Positions 25,143 to 34,092 of a DNA stretch of 64,000 bases are shown here, in pieces. The position numbers and the translations under genes are program-made. The DNA is taken from positions 1-64,000 of the forward strand of contig JAZNKS010000044.1 in NCBI GenBank assembly GCA_045578725.1, written 5' to 3'. Positions within the stretch are counted from its first letter, which is position 1. Each line of letters starts with the position of its first letter. The stretch is from Flemingiibacterium sp045578725 (GTDB lineage: Bacteria; Bacillota; Clostridia; Oscillospirales; CAG-272). The notes under the pieces were generated by a model. It was given only the letters and a program-made list of their open reading frames with translations, was not told where the DNA came from and ran no database searches.

Positions 25143-26300
25143 ATGTTCCATCCGCAGATTTTAGCCGCCAATATCAAGCTTCACCGAAAAGCCGCCGGTC
25201 TGTCGCAGAATATGCTGGCCCGCGCGCTGAATGTCAGCCCCCAATCCGTATCCAAGTGGGAAACGGGTGTATCGGCCCCCGATATCGAAAACCTCTGTCT
25301 GCTGTCCGATATTCTCCGCGTTCCCGTGGATATCCTGCTTGCCCAGTCATCGGAGCGCCAAAAGGTCATGATCGGCATCGATGGCGGCGGAAGCAAAACC
25401 GAATTCATCCTCTTCACCGAGGATGGCCGGATCCTCGACCGCCTGCTGGCCGGCCCCTGCAATCCCAATATCATCGGCATCGATGCCTGCATCGAGCTGC
25501 TCACCCGGCAGATCGATCTGCTGGCTTCCGCCGCTCCCGGCCTGTGCGGCATCCATGTCGGATCCGCCGGATTCCTGCTGGGAAGCAACACGCCCCGGAT
25601 CCGGAGCGCGCTGAAAAAGCAGTATCCGCAGCTGAAAATCTCCTGCGCCACCGATATTCTCAATGTCACCGCCAGCGCAACTGAAGCCGAAAGCTGCATC
25701 GCAGCGATCTGCGGAACCGGATCGGTGGTCTTTGCCAAGGAAGGCGACCGCCTCACCCGGCTGGGAGGCTGGGGCTATCTTCTGAGCCGCGCCGGATCCG
25801 GCTACGACATCGGCCGTGACGGTCTTTGTGCGGCGCTGGCCGAGATGGACGGCTTCGGCCCCCATACGCGGATCACCGATCTGGTCCGTGCCAGAATCGG
25901 CGGCGGATCCTCCGACGTGATCGAGCAGGTCTGCAAGAACGATCCCAGCTACGCGGCCTCCTTTGCGGAAACCGTCTTCGCCGCCTTTCGGGACGGCGAC
26001 AGCGTGGCCGGCCGGATTCTGAATGACAATACCGCCGCGCTCGCCGAAATCATCAATCATGCCGCCCGCCAATACAAATGCGAAAACAGAGTTGTTCTGT
26101 CCGGCGGCATCGCCACCGGCAATTCCGAATTCATCGGAATTCTGCGGCCGCATCTGGTTCCCGGGCTGGAGATTCTCATCCCCGATTGCCCGCAGGTGCT
26201 CGGCGCCTGCCTCCTGTGTGCCAAAGCCTGCGGTGTAGAAACCGAGGGCTTACTTGAGAAACTGTCCGTAAAATACGGAGAAATGAGGTCGAAATGTTAA
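25143..26300 (+). CDS. XRE helix-turn-helix fused to BadF-type amino-sugar kinase (MurK/NagK-like)
   Basis: A 385-residue fusion. Residues 1-65 are an XRE HTH (LSQNMLARALNVSPQSVSKWETG). Residues 75-385 are an actin-fold kinase of the BadF/BadG/BcrA/BcrD family, with phosphate motif IGIDGGGSKTEFIL, GPCNPNIIG, ICGTGSVVFA and adenosine motif VVLSGGIATGN. Family members next to murQ in Clostridium phosphorylate N-acetylmuramic acid and N-acetylglucosamine (MurK). The start is the ATG behind GGGAGG at 25133. It overlaps murQ by 7 bp. The attached HTH suggests that the kinase also acts as a sugar-sensing regulator, which is inference. Confidence 0.85.
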   Translation: MFHPQILAANIKLHRKAAGLSQNMLARALNVSPQSVSKWETGVSAPDIENLCLLSDILRVPVDILLAQSSERQKVMIGIDGGGSKTEFILFTEDGRILDRLLAGPCNPNIIGIDACIELLTRQIDLLASAAPGLCGIHVGSAGFLLGSNTPRIRSALKKQYPQLKISCATDILNVTASATEAESCIAAICGTGSVVFAKEGDRLTRLGGWGYLLSRAGSGYDIGRDGLCAALAEMDGFGPHTRITDLVRARIGGGSSDVIEQVCKNDPSYAASFAETVFAAFRDGDSVAGRILNDNTAALAEIINHAARQYKCENRVVLSGGIATGNSEFIGILRPHLVPGLEILIPDCPQVLGACLLCAKACGVETEGLLEKLSVKYGEMRSKC

Positions 26301-27094
26301 GAACCGAACAGCGCAATCCCCTGAGTACCCATATGGATCAGATGGATACCGAAACTCTCTCGCGGCTGATTATCACTGCCAATTACGAAGCCGTGAAGGC
26401 CGCCGAGGATGCGGTTCCCGCTATCGCCCGCGCGGTGGATGCGATTGCGGCCGCTTTCGATGCCGGTCATCGGCTCTTCTATGTCGGTGCCGGTACTTCC
26501 GGACGGCTCGGCGTGCTGGATGCTTCCGAATGCCCTCCCACCTTCGGCGTGGATCATGAGCAGGTCACCGGCATTATCGCCGGCGGTCGGGATATGATGT
26601 TCCGTGCCGGTGAAAATATGGAGGACCGCGCCGAAAACGGTGTGACCTGCATGGAGGATGCCGGTGTACAGGCCGGCGATGTGGTGGTCGGCATCTCAGC
26701 CGCCGGAAGCGCCGCCTTCGTTGTGGCCGCGCTGGAGAAAGCCAAATCGCTTGGATGCGTCACCGTCGGCATCGCCAGCAATCCGGACACCCCTGTGCTT
26801 CTGGCATCGGACATCGCCATCCTGACCGATACCGGCCCGGAGGTTCTCACCGGATCCACCCGGCTGAAGGCCGGCACCGCCCAGAAGATCGTCCTGAACA
26901 CCCTGACGACCGCCGCCATGGCCAAAACCGGCAAGGTCTATGAAAACATGATGATCAACCTGAAGCCCTCCAACATCAAGCTCCGCGCCCGTGTCATCCG
27001 CATCGTTTCCACCATCCGGAATCTGTCGGAGGAGGAGGCCGTCGCCCTGCTCGAAAAGGCAAACTGGGTCATCCGCGATGCGCTGAAGAATTGA
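26294..27094 (+). CDS. murQ: N-acetylmuramic acid 6-phosphate etherase
   Basis: MurQ removes the lactyl ether from MurNAc-6-phosphate to give GlcNAc-6-phosphate. The 266-residue SIS-domain protein has the expected GAGTSGRLGVLDASECPPTF (catalytic Glu in SEC), GISAAGSAAFVV and GSTRLKAGTAQKIVLN. It is about 30 residues shorter than the E. coli enzyme, mainly at the C-terminal end, but all core motifs are there. It overlaps the kinase gene, giving a two-gene cassette for recycling peptidoglycan sugars. Confidence 0.93.
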   Translation: MLRTEQRNPLSTHMDQMDTETLSRLIITANYEAVKAAEDAVPAIARAVDAIAAAFDAGHRLFYVGAGTSGRLGVLDASECPPTFGVDHEQVTGIIAGGRDMMFRAGENMEDRAENGVTCMEDAGVQAGDVVVGISAAGSAAFVVAALEKAKSLGCVTVGIASNPDTPVLLASDIAILTDTGPEVLTGSTRLKAGTAQKIVLNTLTTAAMAKTGKVYENMMINLKPSNIKLRARVIRIVSTIRNLSEEEAVALLEKANWVIRDALKN

Positions 27095-27124
27095 TCGATT
27101 CCCCTGTCCCTGGCATAACAGCAA

Positions 27125-27168
27125 AAAGGCCATCTGTCATTCTCAACAACCGGAATGCAGATGGCCTT
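27125..27168. terminator. Bidirectional terminator between murQ and EEP gene
   Basis: Arms AAAGGCCATCTG (27125-) and CAGATGGCCTT (27158-27168) with an inner CATTC/GAATG stem. A T-rich tail follows on the plus strand and T5 on the minus strand. Confidence 0.82.
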
Positions 27169-27174
27169 CTTTAT

Positions 27175-27960
27175 TCAAAACTCGAAATCGCAGCAAATCG
27201 GGGAATGATCGCTGGCATCCAGCGCATCCGGATCTTCCACCACTGTGAAGGTCTGCGGATAGATTTCGCCCCGGAACAGGATGTGATCGATGGAGTGTTC
27301 CCACTTTCGCTCCGTGCGCTTGCCGTGATAGCGGCCGTCCTCGCCGCGCTCGGGATTGCCGTGATGGGAGGATACCTCCGATGTCACGGGCGCTTCCTCT
27401 CTGGCAAGCTGCCAGCCAAGCTCCTTCAGACACCGGATGGCCGGCATGGCAGGGGTGCTGTTCAGATCCCCCATCGCTGCCGCCGGTGCCTGATATTTTT
27501 CGGTCAGCTCCAACGCCTTCAATGTCAGAGCGCAGGCATTGGAAATCCGGCGGGCCTCGTTTTCGGGCAGACCGAACTTCTGCCACCAGAAATGGGTGTT
27601 AAACACAATCAGCTTCTTTCCACTCTCCCGATTAGCCAGCACGGCCCATGATGCGCCCTTGGACGGATCCGGCGTATCCGTATAGTCAACATAACCGGCA
27701 TCCTCCTGTGTGAAAAGATCCTTCCGGTACAGAAGCGGAACAAAGTTGTTATCGGGCATTCCGGCTCCCTCGGCAAATGCGTAAGTGTTTTTCAGCTCCT
27801 CGAACAGTTTTGAACGGTTCCAGCTCGCAGTCGCCTCCTGCATACCGAGAATGTGGGGCTGATACCGCGCAATCACATCTCCGATCAACGCTTCCCGCTC
27901 TGTGACGGGATTTCCGAAATAATCGCCCCAGATGTTGAAGGACATGATACGTGTTTTCAT
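27175..27960 (-). CDS. Endonuclease/exonuclease/phosphatase family protein
   Basis: A 261-residue metal-dependent phosphodiesterase fold. Catalytic motifs are all visible: MSFNIWG (Asn), QEA (metal Glu), NTHFWW, GDLNSTP (Asp, Asn), SIDHILFRG and the final SDHSPI (Asp-His). No signal peptide is present. Family members cut DNA, phosphoinositides, sphingomyelin or nucleotides; no specific substrate can be read. Its ATG overlaps the stop of the upstream glycosidase-like gene by one base (TAATG) and follows AGGAGG, so the two are co-translated. Confidence 0.85.
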   Translation of the reverse strand: MKTRIMSFNIWGDYFGNPVTEREALIGDVIARYQPHILGMQEATASWNRSKLFEELKNTYAFAEGAGMPDNNFVPLLYRKDLFTQEDAGYVDYTDTPDPSKGASWAVLANRESGKKLIVFNTHFWWQKFGLPENEARRISNACALTLKALELTEKYQAPAAAMGDLNSTPAMPAIRCLKELGWQLAREEAPVTSEVSSHHGNPERGEDGRYHGKRTERKWEHSIDHILFRGEIYPQTFTVVEDPDALDASDHSPICCDFEF

Positions 27961-29483
27961 TATAGTTTACCTCCTGCGATAATATCAAGCTCGACAAATC
28001 CAATCTCCGTCCGGCCTTCAAAGGCCAGCACAATCCGATTGTCCGTAAGAACCGTATCGAAGGAATAGACGGCCGCTTCGGTGCAGTCGGTCCGCTTCAC
28101 GGGCGCACCGGTAAACGGACTTACCTCCCGCTCATCCATGGCAAAGGGGCAGACCAGTGACGGCTTTTCACCGTTGAGTGTCAGCGCGGGCATGGATCCG
28201 TCCTTCCATGCGAGAGTCACATCCACCCGATCGCCCGCGTTCACGGCGCCGATTGCCAGCTCCAGCTCCGCCTTTTCATCCACTGTCAGCGGGAGCGGGC
28301 GGTAGGGCTCGATTCCCGCCGGGCAAAGATCCTGCCAGGTCACCGTGAAGCGCCGCGACTTGCCAACACAGCTCTCACGGTCGAGCATCCAGACATCCCG
28401 ATCCCGTCGGTATGAGGGATAGCCGAAATAATTGTAGGTATAGATGCCGTCGCCGCCTTCGGCAAACCAGGCAGCCGCATAGCCTCTGGCCTGATCGGGA
28501 TAGGTAATGGTTTGATTCAGATTCAGAACCTCCAGACCCGGGAATACGGCGATTTCTTTATCGCCGATCATCGTCTTCCACTCGCCGACCGGAATGCCGC
28601 TGTCCGTGCAGGCCCAGCGAGGCGTGGGAACCAGCGCATCCACCAGATCCTCTTTGACCCAGGTCCGGCAGTCAAAACCGAAGCCGAGAGCACTTTCAAT
28701 CGACCGCGGGACGCGGATCATCAGCCGGATCGGATGCCCATACCGCTCGCCGGCGGCATTGACAATCGCGCGCGCCTCCCGGATGAAGCCGTTCATGATC
28801 GAGGCACAGTCCTTCTTATGGATGTAGTCGAAGCAATACACCTCGCGCACAAAATCCAGCTCCACACCAAAGACATCGTATTTGCCGAGGCATTCTTCGA
28901 TATAATCGAGAAAGAGCTTTCGGACCTCAGCCTGCGAATAATCAAAGCAGATCCCGTAATAGCCGTAATCGTGCTTGCTTCCGATCATATAGCCCTTATC
29001 ACGGGCATAATAGAAGAAATCGCTGCGCAGAAATGCCGTTTCCTCAAAGGGGAAGTGGCAGTCATTCATACGGAAGGAGATCCATGGCCGCATTCCGTCC
29101 TCTTTTACCTGATCCAGCATGACCTGCAGCGCATCCACGCCGTGCTCAATGAAGATCCTGTACCAATCCTTGTAACGATAATCGGAATAATCGACCGGGA
29201 TGCCGTTCTCCGACTTCTGCATCCACTTATCGCCGTACCACATCATAACCTTGGAGGGTATCGCCGACAGCTGGCCGCTGACATCGATCAGCAGGTCGGT
29301 GATTTTATAACCGGCAAAACGATGGATAAATCTTTTCAGGGAGGCAGCGGTTGTTTCGGGAGTCTCGAAATTCATCGGATGACCGCCCTCCGTAAAGCCG
29401 TTCTGGCAGAAGGATGTCCACCAATCCGCATCGCGGTTGACCAGCAGCGCATTATCATACCAGCGGGAAGCATTTTTGTTCAT
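27960..29483 (-). CDS. Putative glycoside hydrolase, TIM-barrel type (family not assigned)
   Basis: A 507-residue soluble protein. Residues 1-370 look like a (beta/alpha)8 glycosidase: TDLLIDVSGQLSAIPS, DGMRPWISFRMNDCHFPF, YGICFDYSQAEVR, VFGVELDFVRE and AAWFAEGGDGIYTYNYFGYP. The C-terminal 130 residues form a beta-sandwich. The acidic residues in VELDF and in the metal-like MND are catalytic candidates. I do not recognise the exact family. Start chosen at 29483 behind AGGACGG; a GTG 21 bp earlier is possible. It has a consensus promoter and is coupled to the EEP gene. Confidence 0.65.
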   Translation of the reverse strand: MNKNASRWYDNALLVNRDADWWTSFCQNGFTEGGHPMNFETPETTAASLKRFIHRFAGYKITDLLIDVSGQLSAIPSKVMMWYGDKWMQKSENGIPVDYSDYRYKDWYRIFIEHGVDALQVMLDQVKEDGMRPWISFRMNDCHFPFEETAFLRSDFFYYARDKGYMIGSKHDYGYYGICFDYSQAEVRKLFLDYIEECLGKYDVFGVELDFVREVYCFDYIHKKDCASIMNGFIREARAIVNAAGERYGHPIRLMIRVPRSIESALGFGFDCRTWVKEDLVDALVPTPRWACTDSGIPVGEWKTMIGDKEIAVFPGLEVLNLNQTITYPDQARGYAAAWFAEGGDGIYTYNYFGYPSYRRDRDVWMLDRESCVGKSRRFTVTWQDLCPAGIEPYRPLPLTVDEKAELELAIGAVNAGDRVDVTLAWKDGSMPALTLNGEKPSLVCPFAMDEREVSPFTGAPVKRTDCTEAAVYSFDTVLTDNRIVLAFEGRTEIGFVELDIIAGGKL

Positions 29484-29534
29484 ATAAATATCCGTCCTGT
29501 ACACAGATTCTTCGGGAATTCCGGAAGTACGGCT

Positions 29535-29563
29535 ATTATATCACAGCGTCCCGGAATTGTCAA
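29535..29563 (-). promoter_or_regulatory. Promoter of glycosidase-EEP pair
   Basis: Minus-strand TTGACA (29558-29563), 17 bp, TATAAT (29535-29540). A weak CCGCC/GGCGG hairpin near 29575-29595 may end the transcript of the gene before it. Confidence 0.8.
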
Positions 29564-29629
29564 TTGAACACTCCGCCATTTTGGGCGGAACCGTGTCCGT
29601 TTTTTCAATCAGGCCGGTACGGATTCTGC

Positions 29630-31678
29630 TCAGATCATGACCGTCTCGCCGATCGCTGCGGCAACGGTTTCCCCGCCGCATACAACCGTGAAGCGATCAC
29701 CGGCAATCTTCACCGAGAAGGTTTTGCCGCAGAGACGGGCATTTTCGATCTCCATGTTTTCGGCAGGACGGTTTTTCACCGGCGATACGGAAATTCTGCC
29801 GTCAAAGCCGGGCGTGATGCCGAAAATGTAGAAGAATATCATCTGCGCGCAGGACACCGAGCTGATGTCGCCCTGCAGATTGGTCGATTCCCGGTTGGCA
29901 ATGATGTTGGCGGCGCAGGAGTCGCCCATGTACGGCAGGCGCTCGCCCCACCAGTAAACGCGGCGGAGAATGTCGGTGGCCAGGGCATCGTATCCCATCT
30001 CATACAGCTGTGCGCAGATCTGCATGGTGAAATGCGTGCAGATTCCGCCGCCGCCGTTGTCGATGTCATCCTGGTCATACTGCGTGTCCAGCTTCGACAT
30101 ACTGTGCAGGCCGAATTTCGAGAGGAATTCCCGCTCGTTGAGGTGGGAAATCAGCGCTTCCCGCTCATGCTCTCCGATCACATCGCTGTTGAGGAATTTG
30201 AACATCTGCACGGTGTAGCGGATGTCCCGGTTCCCATTTGCATCAATGAAGTCATACCACTTTTTCTCCTCATTCCAGAGGGGCTTCAGCACCTCACACA
30301 GGGCGGCCGCCCGCTTCGGGAGCCGCTCATCCGGCTGACCGGCGACCACAGAAAGCTCGTAGGCGCGCATATAATTCAGATACCGCCGGGCATTCAGATC
30401 GGGCATGATGCCGTTGTACGGGCCGTTTCCTGCGTGATGAAGCTCCAGATGCGAATTTCCGCCGGTGCCGTAATCGTAAAGCTCCACATCGCGTGAAAGA
30501 TCGTCACACACCAGCGCGTGATAGATCATCCACTCCAGCACCGTGTGTTCGCCGACCTTTTCATGGAGAAATTCCACATCTCCGGTGGCGCGGACATGGT
30601 GGTAGACCATCAGCGTGATCTTTTCCTGGTTGACCGGATACCACGGGCCGACCGCGCCGGATGTCACCGGATTCAGCGCGTAGGATTTCGTCAGATCGTT
30701 GCGCAGATAGGCACGGAGCTGTTCCTTGTTGCCCTCCGGATCGAAAATCGGATGCATCATCAGACCGCCGCAGTAATCCCACAGATAGGAGCACATACAG
30801 CCTCCGTTCACGCTTCCCGTGCTGTAATAGGGCACGGCGCACAGATCCGGATTCTCCCAGCGGCAAAGGATATAGGTGACCAGCGAGCGGTAGTAAAGCC
30901 GATCCAGCTCCGGACAGTCCGAATGCAGGCGGGGGAGATTGTCATGAATGCGGTTGACTGCGGTTTCAAGATAGTCGAAGGAGGCTTCGATCAGCTCCTC
31001 GTAATGACCGATCGCCGCCTCCGCCTCACGAAGCGAAGCCGCTTCCTCGCCCATATGCGCGGAGATGTAAAAGGTCAGCTCGCCGTGCGCCGGGACGGTG
31101 ATTTCGTTTTCCCACAGATAGGCACGGCGGAACATCTTCATGCCGGGAAGCGAGGAGGTGAGTCGGTAAGCCGCGCCGTCCTTCACCGAAGAGAGGATGG
31201 TTCCCTCTTCGTTTTCCGAATAATTCGCCCTCGAATCCTTTTCGGCCGGCGGAATGGCAAAGGCCCAGGTTTCCTCCTTGCGCGTGACACCGCGGTACAT
31301 GACGGCAAGGGGGGCGTCCAGCTCCGCATCCGAGGTGTTCTGCAGAGTCAGCTTCATGACCGCGGAACGCGACTGCGGTACCACGGCAGTGAGGGTTTCC
31401 AGCGTGAAATGCATCGCTTCGCCCCGGCGGATGATGGCATTCGGGAGCCATTTCCAGGACGTGCACTTCACTTTTTCGCCGTCGATGCGGACTTCGAGAT
31501 GGAAGCCGGTATTGGTGTAGGGACAGCCCTGGAAGCAGGTCATCGCCGCCACCGACCGATCCGGAGTCATAATCGAAGCAATATCGGCGTTGATGCCGAG
31601 AAAATTATCCCCCAGCACGCTGAACCGGCCGTCAAAGGCATAGACACAGGTATCAAACATCTGTCTGTAGGCATTCAT
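29630..31678 (-). CDS. Six-hairpin (alpha/alpha)6 glycosidase-like protein
   Basis: A 682-residue cytoplasmic protein with an N-terminal beta-sandwich (1-235) and a C-terminal (alpha/alpha)6 barrel. Diagnostic stretches include CMCSYLWDYCGG, HHVRATGDVEFL, YDYGTGGNSHLEL and a short C-terminal beta region. The fold is shared by GH63, GH78, GH94 and trehalase-type enzymes. The acid pair may be Asp in YLWDYC and Glu in SHLEL. No signal peptide is present. The ribosome site GGGAGA precedes the ATG. It lies just downstream of the rplKA operon on the same strand, separated by a strong hairpin, and no clear promoter of its own is seen. Confidence 0.72.
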   Translation of the reverse strand: MNAYRQMFDTCVYAFDGRFSVLGDNFLGINADIASIMTPDRSVAAMTCFQGCPYTNTGFHLEVRIDGEKVKCTSWKWLPNAIIRRGEAMHFTLETLTAVVPQSRSAVMKLTLQNTSDAELDAPLAVMYRGVTRKEETWAFAIPPAEKDSRANYSENEEGTILSSVKDGAAYRLTSSLPGMKMFRRAYLWENEITVPAHGELTFYISAHMGEEAASLREAEAAIGHYEELIEASFDYLETAVNRIHDNLPRLHSDCPELDRLYYRSLVTYILCRWENPDLCAVPYYSTGSVNGGCMCSYLWDYCGGLMMHPIFDPEGNKEQLRAYLRNDLTKSYALNPVTSGAVGPWYPVNQEKITLMVYHHVRATGDVEFLHEKVGEHTVLEWMIYHALVCDDLSRDVELYDYGTGGNSHLELHHAGNGPYNGIMPDLNARRYLNYMRAYELSVVAGQPDERLPKRAAALCEVLKPLWNEEKKWYDFIDANGNRDIRYTVQMFKFLNSDVIGEHEREALISHLNEREFLSKFGLHSMSKLDTQYDQDDIDNGGGGICTHFTMQICAQLYEMGYDALATDILRRVYWWGERLPYMGDSCAANIIANRESTNLQGDISSVSCAQMIFFYIFGITPGFDGRISVSPVKNRPAENMEIENARLCGKTFSVKIAGDRFTVVCGGETVAAAIGETVMI

Positions 31679-31692
31679 AGCAATTCTCCCAT

Positions 31693-31744
31693 AAAAAGCA
31701 TCAGCTTCAAAGGGACAGTCATACGAACTGTCTCTTTGAAGCTG
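31693..31744 (-). terminator. Terminator of the rplKA operon
   Basis: An 18-bp stem, arms CAGCTTCAAAGGGACAGT (31702-31719) and ACTGTCTCTTTGAAGCTG (31727-31744), one wobble pair, with T5 four bases past the stem on the minus strand. Confidence 0.85.
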
Positions 31745-31780
31745 GTGACATACATTACATAGCAGTAATACCGGGTTCGA

Positions 31781-32473
31781 TTAACCGAGCTTTGCGGCGT
31801 TGACCTTTACGCCGGGGCCCATCGTCGAAGCGACGACGCAGCTCTTGATATACTGACCCTTGGTAGCGGCGGGCTTTGCCTTGATGATAGCGCCGAGAAG
31901 CGTGTTGAAGTTTTCAGCGAGCTTCTCTTCGCCGAAGGATGCCTTGCCGATGGGGCAGTGGATGATGTTGGTCTTGTCCAGACGGTACTCAATCTTACCG
32001 GCCTTAGCTTCCTTGACAGCCTTTGCAACATCCATGGTGACGGTGCCGGCCTTGGGGTTCGGCATGAGGCCCTTAGGACCGAGGATCTTACCCAGACGAC
32101 CGATGACGCCCATCATGTCGGGGGTAGCGATGATGATGTCAAAATCGAACCAGTTTTCCTGCTGGATCTTGGCAACATAATCTTCAGCGCCTACATAGTC
32201 AGCGCCGGCTTCCTGAGCGGCAGTCGCTCTGTCACCCTTCGCGAAAACGAGGGTACGAACGGTCTTACCGGTACCGTTGGGGAGAACAACGGCGCCGCGG
32301 ACCTGCTGGTCAGCGTGACGCGAGTCAACACCCAGACGCACGTGAACCTCTACGGTTTCATCAAACTTAGCCTTTGCGGTCTGGCAAACGAGGCTGAGGG
32401 CTTCGGAAGCATCATACAGCTTTGCCTTTTCGATGAGCTTTGCGCTCTCGATATATTTCTTTCCAGTGCTCAT
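31781..32473 (-). CDS. rplA: 50S ribosomal protein L1
   Basis: A 230-residue L1 protein with the two-domain signature: KFDETVEVHVRLGVDSRHADQQVRG, VVLPNGTGKTVRTLVFA, GRLGKILGPKGLMPNPKAGTV and the C-terminal IKSCVVASTMGPGVKV. It forms the L1 stalk that moves deacylated tRNA. AAGGAGGA precedes the start. It is the last gene of the rpmG-secE-nusG-rplK-rplA run. rplJ and rplL, which usually come next, are not here. Confidence 0.97.
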   Translation of the reverse strand: MSTGKKYIESAKLIEKAKLYDASEALSLVCQTAKAKFDETVEVHVRLGVDSRHADQQVRGAVVLPNGTGKTVRTLVFAKGDRATAAQEAGADYVGAEDYVAKIQQENWFDFDIIIATPDMMGVIGRLGKILGPKGLMPNPKAGTVTMDVAKAVKEAKAGKIEYRLDKTNIIHCPIGKASFGEEKLAENFNTLLGAIIKAKPAATKGQYIKSCVVASTMGPGVKVNAAKLG

Positions 32474-32486
32474 TTTTCGCTCCTCC

Positions 32487-32912
32487 TTATTCCTCGACAG
32501 TAACGCCCATGCTGCGTGCCGTTCCGGCGATCATGCTCATAGCAGCCTCGAGGGAGCCTGCGTTGAGGTCGGGCATCTTCGTCTCTGCAATCTGCTTTAC
32601 CTGATCCTTGGTCAGCTTTGCGACCTTGGTCTTGTTAGGCGTAGCGGAAGCAGTCTCGATACCTGCAGCCTTCTTGATCAGAACGGGAGCAGGGGGAGTC
32701 TTGGTGATGAAGGAGAAAGAGCGGTCTGCGTAAACGGTAATTACAACCGGAATGATGAGACCGATATCCTTCTTGGTTCTCTCGTTGAATTCCTTGGTAA
32801 ATACCGGAATCGCAACACCGTAAGCACCGAGTGCAGGACCTACGGGCGGAGCGGGCGTAGCCTTTCCTGCCGGCAGCTGCAGTTTAATGTAACCTGTAAT
32901 TTTCTTTGCCAT
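32487..32912 (-). CDS. rplK: 50S ribosomal protein L11
   Basis: A 141-residue L11 with ITGYIKLQLPAGKATPAPPVGPALG at the N-terminus and the rRNA-binding C-terminal domain (QVKQIAETKMPDLNAGSLEAAMSMIAGTARSMG). It organises the GTPase-associated centre of the ribosome. A GGAGGTG ribosome site is present. A 160-bp hairpin-rich gap separates it from nusG. Confidence 0.97.
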   Translation of the reverse strand: MAKKITGYIKLQLPAGKATPAPPVGPALGAYGVAIPVFTKEFNERTKKDIGLIIPVVITVYADRSFSFITKTPPAPVLIKKAAGIETASATPNKTKVAKLTKDQVKQIAETKMPDLNAGSLEAAMSMIAGTARSMGVTVEE

Positions 32913-32941
32913 GATAAATGCACCTCCGTATTGTGGTAGCA

Positions 32942-33031
32942 GGACATCACAGGGGATGTCCCAGTAAAATTTTCGGGAGAATTTTTCGTGGTGTTCTCCC
33001 TCCCACGTACAGCAGCGGATTTTTCCGCCGC
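32942..33031 (-). promoter_or_regulatory. Three-hairpin leader between nusG and rplK
   Basis: Three consecutive stems: GGACATC/GATGTCC (32942-32961), GGGAGAA/TTCTCCC (32975-33000) and, better paired as minus-strand RNA because its mismatch becomes G-U, GCGGCGGA/TCCGCTGC (33012-33031). Such gaps upstream of rplK often carry leader structures that adjust L11-L1 synthesis. Function here is inferred. Confidence 0.5.
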
Positions 33032-33072
33032 CTGAGGAGAAACACAGAGCATTTTGTCCGTGTTATGAAACC

Positions 33073-33615
33073 TCAGTTGTCCGCAAGTCGAATGCTCTTC
33101 GCATCAAGCTCGAAGGGCGTTTCTCTTCCGAACATATTGGCAATAACCGTAACCTTGCTGAGATCCTCGGAAATTTCCTTGAGCACGCCGCGGGTTCCCT
33201 TGAGCGCACCCTCAACAATTTCAACGGCATCGCCGACCTTATAATTGACAACAACCTTGGGAGCGGCCTCCTCAATGCCCATCGCGGCAACTTCCGCTTC
33301 GGTCAGTGCAGTAGGCTTGGATCCCGGGCCTACGAAGCCTGTAACGCCGCTGATGTTCCGGACGACATGCCATGTTTCATCCGTCATCACCATTTTTACA
33401 AGCACATAGCTGGGGAAGATCTTCTCTTCCACCGTCTTGCCGGTTGCCTGGTCAATATAAGTTTCCACAGGAATGCGGATGTCGACGATGACATCGTGCA
33501 GACCGCGGTTTTCCACTATTTTTTCAAGATTGGTCTTGACCTTGTTTTCGTAACCGGAGTAGGTATGTGCGACATACCATCTTTTTTCGCCGGTTGCGTC
33601 GTAAAGATCGCTCAT
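33073..33615 (-). CDS. nusG: Transcription elongation/antitermination factor NusG
   Basis: A 180-residue NusG with the N-terminal RNA-polymerase-binding domain (KRWYVAHTYSGYENKVKTNLE, FPSYVLVKMVMTDETWHVVRN) and the C-terminal KOW domain (GDAVEIVEGALKGTRGVLKEI). It binds the RNA polymerase clamp and links it to Rho or the ribosome. It is placed between secE and rplK as in most bacteria. Confidence 0.97.
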   Translation of the reverse strand: MSDLYDATGEKRWYVAHTYSGYENKVKTNLEKIVENRGLHDVIVDIRIPVETYIDQATGKTVEEKIFPSYVLVKMVMTDETWHVVRNISGVTGFVGPGSKPTALTEAEVAAMGIEEAAPKVVVNYKVGDAVEIVEGALKGTRGVLKEISEDLSKVTVIANMFGRETPFELDAKSIRLADN

Positions 33616-33645
33616 GTCTACCTGCCTTTTTTCATCAGGCTGCTG

Positions 33646-33924
33646 TTATATCAGCTTGCCAAGTTGAACCAGCCCGGTGGAGAAGGCAAGGTCAAGCAGG
33701 CCGATAAATACGCTTACTACGGCGACCGCGACAATAACCAGAACGGTATTGTTCAGGGTCTGCTTCGGACTCAGCCAGACGACCTTCTTCAGCTCGCTCT
33801 TGTATTCACGCCAGAACTTCTTGACCTTCTCGAAGAAAGAAGGCTTGTCCTTCTTGGCGGCGGGCTTTTTGTCGGTCTTCTTTTCGTCGATGGCCTGAGC
33901 GTCCTTCTTTTCAATATCCGCCAT
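33646..33924 (-). CDS. secE: Preprotein translocase subunit SecE
   Basis: A 92-residue protein with a Lys/Asp-rich N-terminal half, the amphipathic FFEKVKKFWREYKSELKKVVW segment and a single C-terminal membrane span (LVIVAVAVVSVFIGLLDLAF). It clamps SecY in the translocon. It is flanked by rpmG and nusG as expected. Confidence 0.95.
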   Translation of the reverse strand: MADIEKKDAQAIDEKKTDKKPAAKKDKPSFFEKVKKFWREYKSELKKVVWLSPKQTLNNTVLVIVAVAVVSVFIGLLDLAFSTGLVQLGKLI

Positions 33925-33942
33925 GTGTGTAACCTCCGACGA

Positions 33943-34092
33943 TTATTTGGTTTCCTTGTGGAGCGTATGCTTGCGGCAGAATTTGCAGTACTTGTTCATT
34001 TCAAGTCTGTCGGGGTCATTTTTCTTGTTCTTCTTTGTGTCGTAGTTTCTCTGCTTGCATTCGCTGCACGCCAGTGTGATCTTAACTCTCAT
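33943..34092 (-). CDS. rpmG: 50S ribosomal protein L33
   Basis: A 49-residue protein beginning MRVKITLACSECKQRNY and ending YCKFCRKHTLHKETK. The two CxxC pairs show the zinc-binding form of L33. GGAGGTGCC lies just upstream of the ATG. It is the first gene of the secE-nusG-rplKA operon. Confidence 0.95.
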   Translation of the reverse strand: MRVKITLACSECKQRNYDTKKNKKNDPDRLEMNKYCKFCRKHTLHKETK

